The notes below the pieces were generated by a model. It did no database searches, had not been told where the DNA came from, and was given only the letters and a program-made list of their open reading frames with translations. Shown here in pieces: positions 12,173-20,855 of a stretch of 64,000 nucleotides of DNA. The position numbers and the translations under genes are program-made. The stretch comes from J027 sp034437655 (GTDB lineage Bacteria > Chloroflexota > Anaerolineae > Aggregatilineales > J027). Positions within the stretch are counted from its first letter, which is position 1. Each line of letters begins with the position of its first letter. Where the stretch lies: NCBI GenBank assembly GCA_034437655.1, contig DAOTTU010000046.1, positions 1 through 64,000 on the forward strand, written 5' to 3'.

Positions 12173-13012
12173 ATGCGACGCGAACGAGTTGCAGACGATA
12201 TTTATGTATTCACCAGTGAACTATATGCGCAGGTGACAGCTGGTGCGGTGATAACGCCCGCGGGGGCCATCGTCATTGACACTATGATCTTCCCTGAAGA
12301 ATCGAAGGCAATTCACCGCTTTTTGACCCAGCGTGTCGGCACTGAGGTGCGGTACATCATTAACACCCACTATCATGCAGACCACACCTATGGAAATTGT
12401 TTCTTTCCCGGCGCAACAATTGTCTCGTCGGCGTTGTGCTATGAATACCTGCGTACTCGTGGCAAAGACGGTTTAGAGAAAGCCAAGCGTCAATCGCGCG
12501 TGTTTGACGAAGTCGCGCTGAATCTTCCCAGTTTGGTTTTTGAAAGTGGGATTCTTGAGTTGCGGCTGGGTGACAAAACCCTTCAACTTCGTCTGTCACC
12601 GGGGCACAGTGATGACTCAATTACAGTGTTAGTCCGCGAAGACCGTGTGCTGTTTGCAGCAGATACCCTCATGCCCGTGCCATTCTTCCTCGATGGTAGC
12701 TTTGACGACCTTGTTAATTCGCTTGAAGCGCTCAAGGGTGGTGGTTACGAAAACGTGATTCAAGGGCATGGCGAGATCATTCTGCGTGGTGAAGTGGAAC
12801 AAAAAATTGATGCTGACCTGAACTATTTGCGTTGCATCAAAAAACACGTCGAAATTGCATTGAACAAACCCAACCCGCAGCACTACCTACGCGGCGTGGA
12901 TATTGAAAAATGTGGCAAGAGCCGCATCCCGCTCAATGGCGAAGTCCAGAACCTACATGAAGGCAATTTAAAGGCGTTGCTCGAACAGTATCGGGCAATG
13001 CAGAAGGCATAA
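12173..13012 (+). CDS. Metallo-beta-lactamase fold hydrolase
   Basis: Zinc-dependent hydrolase of the MBL superfamily, 279 residues. The metal motif THYHADH is at 65-71 (H66, H68, D70, H71). Further ligands are the His of SPGHSDDS, the Asp of FAADTL and the His of IQGHGE. The opening (RVADDIYVFTSELYAQVTAGAVIT) is typical of single-domain glyoxalase II-like or quinoprotein-relay-like MBL proteins. The substrate cannot be assigned. The start at 12173 is chosen from its ribosome binding site and from the promoter position. The next gene, a protein kinase, begins 15 bases after the stop and is probably cotranscribed. Confidence 0.85.
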   Translation: MRRERVADDIYVFTSELYAQVTAGAVITPAGAIVIDTMIFPEESKAIHRFLTQRVGTEVRYIINTHYHADHTYGNCFFPGATIVSSALCYEYLRTRGKDGLEKAKRQSRVFDEVALNLPSLVFESGILELRLGDKTLQLRLSPGHSDDSITVLVREDRVLFAADTLMPVPFFLDGSFDDLVNSLEALKGGGYENVIQGHGEIILRGEVEQKIDADLNYLRCIKKHVEIALNKPNPQHYLRGVDIEKCGKSRIPLNGEVQNLHEGNLKALLEQYRAMQKA

Positions 13013-13027
13013 AAATAGTCGCTGCCG

Positions 13028-14251
13028 ATGAATAACGAACAACTGCTCAACGGCCGCTACCGTCTGGTGTCGCAACATGGCTCTGGCGGTATGTCAGTGA
13101 TCTATCAAGCGACAGATATTGCGTTAGGGCGGACTGTTGCCGTAAAAATACTGCGTCCGTCTTTAACCAACGATAATTCTTTCCTCGTACGCTTTCGGCA
13201 AGAGGCCCGCAACGTCGCGAACCTCTCGCACCCCAACATCGTAACTGTGCATGATGTTGGTCAAGACGGCAACACCTACTATATGGTGATGGAATTTGTC
13301 GATGGGCCAGACCTGAAAAAAATCATCAAGTCCGACGGACCGCTTTCAGTGGAACGTACGCTGAATATTGCCGTGCAAATGTGTCATGGTATTGGCTATG
13401 CGCATCGTGCTGGTCTGGTTCATGCTGACGTCAAGCCGCAGAATATTCTAATGGCAGAAGGGGACCGCGTTAAAGTAACCGACTTTGGGATTGCTCAGGC
13501 GCTTGCACTCATCAAGCCACAAGAGCGCCAGAAGATTGTATGGGGGAGCCCGCATTATTTCTCACCAGAGCAGGCCCAGGGCGAATATCCCTCTCCCGCC
13601 GCTGATGTTTATTCAATTGGTATCGTCATCTTTGAGATGCTAACTGGCCGCTTGCCTTTTCAAGGGGGAGACCAACAAGAACTTGCGATGGCCCACATTC
13701 GTGACACGCCGCCCCGGATTTCGGAATTGAATCCACGAGTGCCGACCTCACTCGACCAAATTGTGCAGCGTGTCTTAGCCAAAGACCCCCGCCAGCGCTT
13801 TAGTAAAGCCGAGCAGCTTGGGCGTGTACTGGAAGCCTATCGCAGCCAGGGGCACGAAGATACCGCTGGCATGGTATCCATACCCGCCTCGGTTTCTGAA
13901 CGCTGGCAACCATCAGTCGAACCTGCTGCTGTCCCACAGGGCCATACTCAAGATGAGGAAAATGCCGCCCCCTATGCCACAGAGCCGACATTGCCCCCCG
14001 GTGCTTCAGTACCACCGGTTTATGCACAGCCCCACCAGCACCCACCGGGCGCTTACCCGCAACCAAATTATGTTGGCAGCGACAGTTACCCATACATGCC
14101 CCCTGAACCAGCGATTATGCGTAGTACCGGGTATCGTTCGCCAGAACCCAACTCACTGGACATCGTAACACTCATCCTGGCAGTGGTGGCCTTGCTTGCC
14201 ATGATCGGGGTGGTTGTGCTGTGGATTTTTGTCTGGCAAGCCTACAGTTAA
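13028..14251 (+). CDS. Membrane-anchored Hanks-type Ser/Thr protein kinase
   Basis: Eukaryote-like protein kinase of 407 residues. The kinase domain (about 10-270) shows the glycine loop GSGGMSVIYQA, catalytic Lys in VAVKIL (about 40), catalytic loop HADVKPQN (about 131, with HAD replacing HRD), DFG (about 151), SPEQA and the ADVYSIGIVIFEMLTG segment. A Pro/Gln-rich linker follows, then a membrane helix (about 378-403) with almost no extracytoplasmic part and no PASTA domain. HRD-to-HAD removes the catalytic-loop Arg, as in so-called non-RD kinases. The PP2C and FHA proteins at 30439-35453 are plausible functional partners, but that is inference. Confidence 0.9.
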   Translation: MNNEQLLNGRYRLVSQHGSGGMSVIYQATDIALGRTVAVKILRPSLTNDNSFLVRFRQEARNVANLSHPNIVTVHDVGQDGNTYYMVMEFVDGPDLKKIIKSDGPLSVERTLNIAVQMCHGIGYAHRAGLVHADVKPQNILMAEGDRVKVTDFGIAQALALIKPQERQKIVWGSPHYFSPEQAQGEYPSPAADVYSIGIVIFEMLTGRLPFQGGDQQELAMAHIRDTPPRISELNPRVPTSLDQIVQRVLAKDPRQRFSKAEQLGRVLEAYRSQGHEDTAGMVSIPASVSERWQPSVEPAAVPQGHTQDEENAAPYATEPTLPPGASVPPVYAQPHQHPPGAYPQPNYVGSDSYPYMPPEPAIMRSTGYRSPEPNSLDIVTLILAVVALLAMIGVVVLWIFVWQAYS

Positions 14252-14471
14252 ACGTGTCTTAGAATCTGCCGTGGAAGGGTAGAGTTTCTGGGCTTAATGG
14301 CGTATACTAAATGCAAAATTGAGGCAAAAAGCTTTAAGAATTTTTTGAAGCGTGGTTGTACTAAATAATGAGTTAAGGAAATCCGCGCAGAATTGATCGT
14401 CTGGATTTTTGAATCTTCGCTCCCATTACATCCATGTATTTTTGTAGCTTAATCGAAGAAGTATCATTTGG

Positions 14472-14542
14472 AAGGAGGACGGTCTGGCGACGCTGTCTGC
14501 TGTACTAGCTGCACACAGAAGCACCCGGGCCAAAGTGTAGTG
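14472..14542 (+). promoter_or_regulatory. Strong Shine-Dalgarno and possible 18-codon leader ORF overlapping the ftsH start
   Basis: AAGGAGG lies at about 14472-14478, but no ATG/GTG/TTG in the ftsH frame follows at a usable distance. Five bases downstream a CTG (14484) opens a frame of 18 codons (L-A-T-L-S-A-V-L-A-A-H-R-S-T-R-A-K-V). That frame stops at TAG 14538-14540, overlapping the GTG (14540) that best fits the ftsH N-terminus. The TAGTG overlap would allow coupled translation. The use of CTG is speculative. The rest of 14252-14471 shows no gene, only a TATACT at 14303-14308 with a poor -35. Confidence 0.3.
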
Positions 14543-16498
14543 AAAACTCCACGTTATCGTAATTATCTGGTGTGGATCGTCATTCTAGGGATTATCCTGC
14601 TGGTGGTCTTCACCCTCAGCAGCGGTAGCAGTGCGGAAGAAATCACCTTTAGCGAAGTTGTCGAACTTGTTGAAGGCGGTGAAGTCGCACGTATTGAACG
14701 CTCAGAAACTGACCTCAAAGTCTGGACGCAAGATGCTGACTTAGAGGGTAATCCGACATATGAGTCACAGGTTGATGCCACAGTTGAAAACCTGCCAGAA
14801 TTGCTGGTTTCACACGGCGCCTCGTTAGACAATGTTCAAGCCGTTAGCTTCCAGTATAGCGGCGGTGGTGGCCTTGGCCCCTGGATCGGTATTCTCGGGA
14901 GTCTCTTGCCGCTCATTTTGATTGCTGGTTTCTTGTTCCTGATGGTACGTCAGGCGCAGGGGAGCAACAATCAAGCGATGCAGTTCGGCCGTAGCCGCGC
15001 TCGTATGTTCTCTGGTGACCAGTCCAATGTCACCTTTGACGATGTTGCTGGCGTTGAAGAAGCTAAACAAGAACTGCAAGAAGTCGTTGAATTTCTCAAA
15101 GAGCCAGAAAAATTCATTCAGCTTGGCGCACGCATTCCCAAGGGTGTGCTGCTGGTCGGTCAACCCGGTACAGGTAAGACGCTCATGGCTAAGGCTGTCG
15201 CTGGTGAAGCTGGTGTGCCGTTCTTTGGTATCTCAGGCTCTGAATTTGTTGAAATGTTCGTTGGTGTGGGTGCCAGCCGTGTGCGTGACCTGTTCGAACA
15301 GGCCAAGCGCCATAGCCCATGCATTATCTTCATTGACGAAATCGACGCAGTTGGTCGTCAACGTGGTGCTGGTCTGGGTGGTAGCCACGATGAGCGCGAG
15401 CAGACGCTCAACCAGATTCTGGTTGAAATGGACGGGTTTGACACCGACACGAACATTATCATCATTGCCGCCACCAACCGCCCCGACATCCTTGACCCGG
15501 CGTTGATGCGTCCTGGGCGCTTTGATCGCCGTGTCATCATCGACCGCCCCGACCTGCGCGGTCGCGAAGCGATTCTCAAGGTACATACCCGTGGTAAGCC
15601 GCTGTCTAACGATGTTGACATCAGCGTGATCGCGCGTTCCATTCCGGGCTTTTCTGGTGCAGACATCTCGAATCTGGTTAACGAGGCTGCGATTGTGGCT
15701 GCGCGTAAGAACAAGAAGTCGATTGCCATGCGCGACTTCGAAGACGCCACCGAGCGCGTTGTCCTCGGGCCAGAACGCAAGAGCCGCATTATCTCTGAGA
15801 AAGAGCGGCGTGTAATCGCTTACCATGAGGCAGGTCATGCGGTTGTCTTCCACTACCTGCCGCGCACCGACCCGGTTCGTAAGATTACCATCGTCTCGCG
15901 TGGGATGGCCGGGGGTGTGACGTGGACAATGCCTGACAGTGACTCTAGCCTTGGGTCAACTGACGACTACCTGGAAGCAATCTCTGCTGTTTTGGGTGGG
16001 CGTGCGGCTGAAGAACTGGTCTTTAGTGAGATTACTAACGGTGCATCGAATGACCTTGAACGTGTGACCCGTATCGCCCGCCAGATGATTACCCGCTGGG
16101 GTATGAGCAAGAAGCTCGGTCCGCGTGTGTTTGGTCAGCGTGAAGAAATGGTCTTCCTTGGCCGTGAAATCAGTGAACAGCGTGACTATGGCGAGAAGGT
16201 TGCTCAGGCGATTGACGACGAAGTACATGAAATCGTGATGCAGCAGTACGAAGTCGCCAAGCATATCTTGACCGAACGCCGCGAAGAATTGGACTTGATT
16301 GCTGGCCGTCTGCTGGAAATCGAAACCATTGGCCGCGAAGAGTTCCTGGAACTCCTCGGTGAAGAATCTGCTGCACCGCCGCGTGCGCCCGAAGGCACAC
16401 CACTGCCGCCGGAACCGGCTACGTCACCAGATGCGGCAGAACCGGATGCTGAAGGCGATGATTTGCCCAACATCGGTGCAGCACCATCGCCCGCGTAG
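14540..16498 (+). CDS. ftsH: ATP-dependent zinc metalloprotease FtsH
   Basis: Membrane-bound AAA+ protease that degrades misfolded membrane proteins and short-lived regulators. It has two membrane helices (about 10-28 and 112-135) flanking an extracytoplasmic domain, and an AAA module with Walker A GQPGTGKT (about 207), Walker B CIIFIDEIDAVGRQRG and the second region of homology around NRPDILDPALMRPGRFDRR. The peptidase domain has the zinc motif HEAGH (about 428) and the third ligand Asp in GASNDLERVT. The C-terminus is Pro/Ala/Glu-rich. GTG at 14540 is chosen because it gives the usual short N-terminus (VKTPRYRNYLVW). A longer TTG start at 14468 would place the Shine-Dalgarno inside the gene. 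Confidence 0.95.
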   Translation: MKTPRYRNYLVWIVILGIILLVVFTLSSGSSAEEITFSEVVELVEGGEVARIERSETDLKVWTQDADLEGNPTYESQVDATVENLPELLVSHGASLDNVQAVSFQYSGGGGLGPWIGILGSLLPLILIAGFLFLMVRQAQGSNNQAMQFGRSRARMFSGDQSNVTFDDVAGVEEAKQELQEVVEFLKEPEKFIQLGARIPKGVLLVGQPGTGKTLMAKAVAGEAGVPFFGISGSEFVEMFVGVGASRVRDLFEQAKRHSPCIIFIDEIDAVGRQRGAGLGGSHDEREQTLNQILVEMDGFDTDTNIIIIAATNRPDILDPALMRPGRFDRRVIIDRPDLRGREAILKVHTRGKPLSNDVDISVIARSIPGFSGADISNLVNEAAIVAARKNKKSIAMRDFEDATERVVLGPERKSRIISEKERRVIAYHEAGHAVVFHYLPRTDPVRKITIVSRGMAGGVTWTMPDSDSSLGSTDDYLEAISAVLGGRAAEELVFSEITNGASNDLERVTRIARQMITRWGMSKKLGPRVFGQREEMVFLGREISEQRDYGEKVAQAIDDEVHEIVMQQYEVAKHILTERREELDLIAGRLLEIETIGREEFLELLGEESAAPPRAPEGTPLPPEPATSPDAAEPDAEGDDLPNIGAAPSPA

Positions 16499-16552
16499 GG
16501 AAAGTGCCCACCTAAAGGCATTTGACCCCGACAATTAAATATGCATATACTG

Positions 16553-16587
16553 AAAATGCTCTGTGATGCACAACGACAGGGCATTTT
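16553..16587 (+). terminator. Intrinsic terminator after ftsH
   Basis: The stem AAAATGCTCTGT (16553-16564) pairs with ACAGGGCATTTT (16576-16587): 12 bp with one T-G wobble and an 11-base loop. The U-rich end is part of the stem, and CGTATTCT follows. Confidence 0.6.
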
Positions 16588-16635
16588 CGTATTCTAGCTT
16601 CAATGCTTCAAATTAGTGTATGCAGGACTATTATT

Positions 16636-17070
16636 ATGGGATATGCACTTCGTTATTTCGCTGTATCATCTGTGGATTCGCTGGTTCCCGCTCTCCAACA
16701 CATGCGCCGCGCCGGATTAAGTGTTCGCCTTGTCGGGGCAGAAGCCTACAATGTTCACTACGCGCCTGATATGCATCCGCTGACAACGGGCTTAACCAAA
16801 GCCTATAACCCGGTTACACAGTCTGAAGTGGCGGTGTTCATTGAAATCGTCAGCCAGCGGCCGGCTTATACTGGACAGCGGGACGTTTTCAACATGCTCT
16901 CGCGCACACAGGCTATCATTGCCATCGGTGTGCCAGACGACTTTATCGACTACGGCAGCGAACAGACGCTCGATTTTGTGGTAGACAGTGTGTCTGCGCT
17001 GGGGCATGGGATGTTGCAGGTCGATGGCCAGGGCTTTTTTATCGACAAACAACTAATCTACGAGATGTAG
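16636..17070 (+). CDS. Conserved-looking small protein of unknown function
   Basis: Soluble protein of 144 residues, alpha/beta in appearance, without signal peptide or membrane helix. It opens MGYALRYFAVSSVDSLVPALQHM, suggesting a short beta strand and helix. No catalytic motif was recognised. The start at 16636 is preferred over 16603, because AGGA lies nine bases upstream. The stop is seven bases before a methyltransferase gene, and the SDR gene overlaps that one, so the three form an operon after the ftsH terminator. A role in the same small-molecule modification pathway is possible but not supported by sequence. Confidence 0.65.
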   Translation: MGYALRYFAVSSVDSLVPALQHMRRAGLSVRLVGAEAYNVHYAPDMHPLTTGLTKAYNPVTQSEVAVFIEIVSQRPAYTGQRDVFNMLSRTQAIIAIGVPDDFIDYGSEQTLDFVVDSVSALGHGMLQVDGQGFFIDKQLIYEM

Positions 17071-17077
17071 TAACCGA

Positions 17078-17881
17078 ATGACCGATAATTCCGCGAAACT
17101 GGCATCTGTTCAAGGTGTCGATGAGGCTGTACTCAGCGAGTACGGCGAAGACTACTTTAAAAATTACAACTACGCCGACCGCACGATGGGCAAATTCAGT
17201 ATGTACTGGTTTGCTCGCCGTTACTATGCGGCGCTGGCGAAACGTTATGCCCCGCCGCAAGGCGGCCGCTTGCTCGAACTGGGCTGTGGCTTGGGGCACC
17301 TGCTTGGTCTGCTACAGGATGACTTTCAGTGTGTGGGCATTGATCTTGCCGCGTATAGCATTGAGCAAACCCGCCTGAATGCCCCTGAAGCCGAAGCACT
17401 CATGATGAGTGCCGATGACCTCAGCTCCTTCGCTGATGCTGAATTTGGCGTCGTGATTGCGCTGCACCTTGTTGAACATTTACCCGACCCGGCCCGCACC
17501 CTGCGCGACATCAACCGCATTTTGACCGATGACGGGCTACTGCTTTTCGCAACACCAAATCCGCGCTATGGTCTGCGCAAATTCAAAGACCACGACACGG
17601 ACGCCATCGGCAAAGACCCAACACATATCAACGTACAGTCGCCGCGTACATGGCGACAATGGGCTGAGGCGGCGAACTTCGAGGTGGTGCAGCATTTTGG
17701 CGACGGGCTCTGGGATGTACCCTATTTGCCTTTTATCCCTAAGTCAATACAGTTCGGTGTGTTCGGCCTTCCAGCATTGTTTCAAGTGCTGACACGCACC
17801 ACCTGGACACCACTTTGGATGGGCGTCAACCAGATATGCCTTGCTCGCAAAACGGCGTCATTAGAAAGGAACCACACATGA
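17078..17881 (+). CDS. Class I SAM-dependent methyltransferase
   Basis: Rossmann-fold methyltransferase of 267 residues. SAM-binding motif I is LLELGCGLGHL (about 64-74), the acidic residue of motif II is in CVGIDLA, and VVIALHLVEHLPDP followed by INRILTDDGLLLFATPNP marks motifs III-IV. An N-terminal segment with EYGEDYFKNYNYADRTMG is typical of Methyltransf_11/23 enzymes acting on sugars or lipids. A hydrophobic C-terminal stretch (about 225-250) may touch the membrane. The stop overlaps the start of the SDR gene (ATGA), indicating coupled translation. The acceptor is unknown. Confidence 0.85.
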   Translation: MTDNSAKLASVQGVDEAVLSEYGEDYFKNYNYADRTMGKFSMYWFARRYYAALAKRYAPPQGGRLLELGCGLGHLLGLLQDDFQCVGIDLAAYSIEQTRLNAPEAEALMMSADDLSSFADAEFGVVIALHLVEHLPDPARTLRDINRILTDDGLLLFATPNPRYGLRKFKDHDTDAIGKDPTHINVQSPRTWRQWAEAANFEVVQHFGDGLWDVPYLPFIPKSIQFGVFGLPALFQVLTRTTWTPLWMGVNQICLARKTASLERNHT

Positions 17882-18774
17882 AGCGATTTGTACTGAGCGG
17901 GGTGGCGACCGGCGTTGGGTACTGGTTCTGGCGGTACCTCTCTCCGCAGCATTCATCATTGGTGCTGGAAAATCAAGTTGTGGTGGTTACCGGGGCTTCA
18001 TCTGGGCTTGGCGCGGCGCTGGCCACGACCTTTGCGCGGCGTGGGGCACGAGTGGTGTTGTCAGCACGACGTGAGACGGCGTTGTTGGACGTTGAAAAGC
18101 GTATCTCGCCCTATGCCACAGATACACTCATTGTGCCAACTGACGTTACCGACCATGACCAACGTCGGGCGCTGGTTGAACGTGTGCTGGAACAGTTCGG
18201 GCAGATTGATGTATTGGTCAACTGTGCGGGTGTTTCGGGTGGAGATACCTTTGCAGAGACTGACGCAACAACCAATGCCCGCATTCTGGCGGTGAATCTG
18301 GATGCTGCTGTTATGCTGACGCACGCGGTGTTGCCATACATGCAACGGCGTAATCACGGTTACATTGTCAACATCGGCTCAATAAGTGGGTTCGTGCCTG
18401 CGCCGGGTTACGCAGCCTACAGCGCCGCTAAGGGTGGTTTACGGGCGTTTTCTGATGCATTGCGACGTGAATTACACGGGCGGGGTGTGCATATCCTCTA
18501 TGCTGGCCCAACGTGGTTCCGCTCTGAGATTTTCCCACCTGAGGCCGAAGCGCTGCTGCGCAAATTTCCGCAACATAGCGTTCTCAGTGCAGAAACGGTC
18601 GCTGAAGAGATTGTTGAAGCACTGGTTCAAGGGCGACGTGAAATTGTTAATGCCAGTTGGCTAGAACGTTTCGGTGTGTGGGCCGGGCGACATTTCCCGC
18701 GTTTACACGATGTGTACTGGTGGCTTGTGACACGTTATCAACCGTGGTATGAAATGGTGCGCAAGACGGGCTAG
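17878..18774 (+). CDS. Short-chain dehydrogenase/reductase (SDR)
   Basis: NAD(P)-dependent oxidoreductase of 298 residues. The nucleotide-binding motif TGASSGLG is at about 38-45, NCAG in the LVNCAGVSGG segment, catalytic Ser in NIGSISG (about 167), and YSAAK with Tyr181 and Lys185. A hydrophobic N-terminal segment (SGVATGVGYWFWRYL) and a C-terminal aromatic region suggest membrane association, as in lipid-acting SDRs. The start at 17878 follows AAAGGAA and gives a 4-base overlap with the methyltransferase. The stop directly abuts the stop of the convergent anti-sigma gene. Confidence 0.88.
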   Translation: MKRFVLSGVATGVGYWFWRYLSPQHSSLVLENQVVVVTGASSGLGAALATTFARRGARVVLSARRETALLDVEKRISPYATDTLIVPTDVTDHDQRRALVERVLEQFGQIDVLVNCAGVSGGDTFAETDATTNARILAVNLDAAVMLTHAVLPYMQRRNHGYIVNIGSISGFVPAPGYAAYSAAKGGLRAFSDALRRELHGRGVHILYAGPTWFRSEIFPPEAEALLRKFPQHSVLSAETVAEEIVEALVQGRREIVNASWLERFGVWAGRHFPRLHDVYWWLVTRYQPWYEMVRKTG

Positions 18775-19926
18775 TTAATACCAGTCTGGCAGCCACGAAA
18801 TAACCTGTTGCAGCAACACAGTCACCTGTCTGTACGCACTGTCAACAATGGCACGCAACTGATCACGTCCGAGGGCATCATCTTGCTGATCGTTGGCTAC
18901 TTCGGGTGGTGCTGCGCCATCGTCGGCTTGTGCCGCATCTAACCCCGGGGCACTCTCTGTAATGTCGTCATCCGCAAAGGTCTGAACTTCAGGTGAGGCC
19001 GCGATTTCACCATCAGCTTCACCGACAAAAGCCTCATCATCAGCAAAATCAGACTCAGCAGCCTTTTCTGCTTCCTCTGCAACATCTTCCGCCATGTCAG
19101 CCTCGGCGGCTGGGGGTGCGTCCATTGCTGGTGATTCCTCGGCTGCCAGATCTGTTTCAGCCACAGGTGATGGTAATGCGGTTGCCGTAGCAGGGGGGCG
19201 GCGTACCATCATCGTCGGCGTGATATTGAGTTGGGTTGGGCTTGGTTGCGCCCCAGCCCCGCCAGCAATCCCGGTGCGACTGGTTTCGTCTGCATTCACA
19301 GGGGCTTCAGGTGTTGCCGTCGGCAATGGTGCATTCCCACCAACGGCCGCGAGGGTTACCGTGGCCATGCGTCCGCTGACGGTGGCGAGAAGATCGGCAT
19401 CAGCAGTTGGTTGTGGCGACGTTGCACTGTCTGGCGCTGCCTGAGTCGGGAGTGGCGTTGGTGATGGGTTTTCTTGAGCAACAACCGTCATGTTGAGTTG
19501 AATAATCTGTTCTGGCGTATCTGTTTCAACTGCAAATGCGGCTTCATTGGACGCATCTTCGGCGTCGTCAGCATTGAGCAAGAAAATCAGCCCAAACGCC
19601 AGTAAAAGCGCCGCTGCGGCTGAGAGTATCGCCCCGAAGCGCAGCACACGCCCCATTGAGCGTACCTTGCTGTCAGCGGAGCCATCGCCGGCCGGTTGTT
19701 GACCAAACTCGGCCGGGTCAAGCGTGAAGTCACGCGGCGCTGGTAGCGTTGGCAAATCCCGCAACAGGTTAACTGTTCGTTGCAGGCTGTCCAATTCTGC
19801 ACGCAGGGTATCATCATTTTCTAAGCGCGCTTGCAACACGGCCTTTTCTTCTGGCGAAAGTTCATCGTCCAGATAGGCTGAAAGCGCGATCAGGTCGTCG
19901 TTCGAAAGTGGTGGACGTTGTGACAT
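18775..19926 (-). CDS. Membrane anti-sigma factor (partner of the ECF sigma factor)
   Basis: Predicted single-pass anti-sigma factor of 383 residues. The cytoplasmic N-terminal domain (about 1-70: ALSAYLDDELSPEEKAVLQ) resembles the anti-sigma helical domain but lacks the Cys and His zinc ligands. A membrane helix follows at about 93-117 (GAILSAAAALLLAFGLIFLL). The outside part is a long Thr/Pro/Ala/Asp/Glu-rich region without a recognisable fold and ends in a hydrophobic, aromatic segment (VTVLLQQVISWLPDWY). It lies 28 bases downstream of the sigma factor gene in the same operon. It could be cleaved by regulated intramembrane proteolysis, but no site is evident. Confidence 0.8.
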   Translation of the reverse strand: MSQRPPLSNDDLIALSAYLDDELSPEEKAVLQARLENDDTLRAELDSLQRTVNLLRDLPTLPAPRDFTLDPAEFGQQPAGDGSADSKVRSMGRVLRFGAILSAAAALLLAFGLIFLLNADDAEDASNEAAFAVETDTPEQIIQLNMTVVAQENPSPTPLPTQAAPDSATSPQPTADADLLATVSGRMATVTLAAVGGNAPLPTATPEAPVNADETSRTGIAGGAGAQPSPTQLNITPTMMVRRPPATATALPSPVAETDLAAEESPAMDAPPAAEADMAEDVAEEAEKAAESDFADDEAFVGEADGEIAASPEVQTFADDDITESAPGLDAAQADDGAAPPEVANDQQDDALGRDQLRAIVDSAYRQVTVLLQQVISWLPDWY

Positions 19927-19954
19927 CCAGTCATTGCTCCGAATACCGCTAAAG

Positions 19955-20587
19955 TCAAGCGTTGTCTGTATCGTTGAGACGATACTGACCGGGTAAAAGT
20001 TCCTTATAATTTTGTAAGCAGTCTCGCAACCGTGCCCGTGCCCGGCTCAACCGTGATTTGACTGTTCCCAGTGAAACGTCCACACTTTGCGCCACGTCAT
20101 CGTAGCTCAACCCCTGCACATCAACCAATACGGCTACAACGCGATAGGTGTCATTGAGGCGTTGCAGACAGTCTTCAATGGCGCGTTGTAATTCCTGGCG
20201 TTGGATGGCGGTTTCTGGTTCATCAAAGCGGGTTAGCATATCGAGGTCGGCGTTAGTGTCTTGTTCAAGTGCCAGGCTGTCGCGGTCGCTCTCGTCAAGC
20301 ATGGTGTCCAGCGAATCGGTGGCGCGGCGTTTCTGGCGGCGTAGCTCATCATAACAGCCGTTGGTGACAATCCGCAGCAGCCATGCCTTGAAATATTGCC
20401 CTTCAAACTGATGCAGTTTGCGAAAGGCTTTTATGAACGCATCCTGGGTTGCATCACTGGCGCTTTGTTGATCATGCAAGATGCGAAAGGCGACGCTGTA
20501 TGCCATATCTTGATACGCCAGCACAAGCTCGTTAAACGCATTGACATCACCGCTTTGGGCGGCTGCAATCAATTGTTGCTCATCCAT
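19955..20587 (-). CDS. ECF-type RNA polymerase sigma factor
   Basis: Sigma-70 family extracytoplasmic-function factor of 210 residues. Region 2 covers about 10-75, with LVLAYQDMAYSVAFRILHD and DATQDAFIKAFRKL, then WLLRIVTNGCYDELRR. Region 4 covers about 135-195 (CLQRLNDTYRVVAVLVDVQGLSYDDVA, LGTVKSRLSRARARLRD). The linker is rich in Asp. The gene is followed by its membrane anti-sigma factor, so it is probably controlled by envelope signals and may activate its own operon. The start ATG is separated by about 60 bases from the divergent tRNA-Leu gene. Confidence 0.93.
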   Translation of the reverse strand: MDEQQLIAAAQSGDVNAFNELVLAYQDMAYSVAFRILHDQQSASDATQDAFIKAFRKLHQFEGQYFKAWLLRIVTNGCYDELRRQKRRATDSLDTMLDESDRDSLALEQDTNADLDMLTRFDEPETAIQRQELQRAIEDCLQRLNDTYRVVAVLVDVQGLSYDDVAQSVDVSLGTVKSRLSRARARLRDCLQNYKELLPGQYRLNDTDNA

Positions 20588-20601
20588 GACAGTTTTTGCC
20601 G

Positions 20602-20630
20602 TTGACGCCTGCGACTAAAATACGTATACT
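20602..20630 (+). promoter_or_regulatory. Promoter of tRNA-Leu
   Basis: TTGACG (20602-20607), a 17-base spacer and TATACT (20625-20630), 18 bases before the tRNA 5' end. It matches the sigma-A consensus well. Confidence 0.7.
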
Positions 20631-20648
20631 TTTGCCTGTTCATATACT

Positions 20649-20730
20649 GCCGGAGTGGCGGAATTGGCAGACGCGCGCGACTCAAACTCGCGTGGAGAAA
20701 TCCGTGTGGGTTCGAGTCCCACCTCCGGCA
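20649..20730 (+). tRNA. tRNA-Leu (anticodon CAA)
   Basis: 82-base tRNA with acceptor stem GCCGGAG/CTCCGGC (20649-20655 and 20723-20729), discriminator A, a D arm with GGCGGAATTGGCAGAC, and anticodon stem CGCGA/TCGCG around loop CTCAAAC (anticodon CAA at 20683-20685). A short variable arm and a T arm with GGTTCGAGTCC follow. The 3' CCA is not encoded. It reads UUG leucine codons. Confidence 0.95.
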
Positions 20731-20755
20731 AACAACCACTATAGGCAATTCAACA

Positions 20756-20778
20756 GGCCGGAACCTTCCGGTCTTTTT
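20756..20778 (+). terminator. Intrinsic terminator of tRNA-Leu
   Basis: GGCCGG (20756-20761), loop AACCTT and CCGGTC (20768-20773) form a 6 bp stem with one wobble, followed by TTTTT (20774-20778). Confidence 0.7.
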
Positions 20779-20855
20779 GTATTGTTGCTACAATGATGAG
20801 GGCTTTCGGGCTAAATTGCCAGAGGCATTTGTAGAGAGACTGTTTATTTTTTTCG

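Noticed and set aside
14252..14471. Hidden gene or RNA in the gap before ftsH
   Set aside because: No frame of useful length, tRNA-like fold or strong hairpin was seen; only A/T-rich promoter-like stretches.
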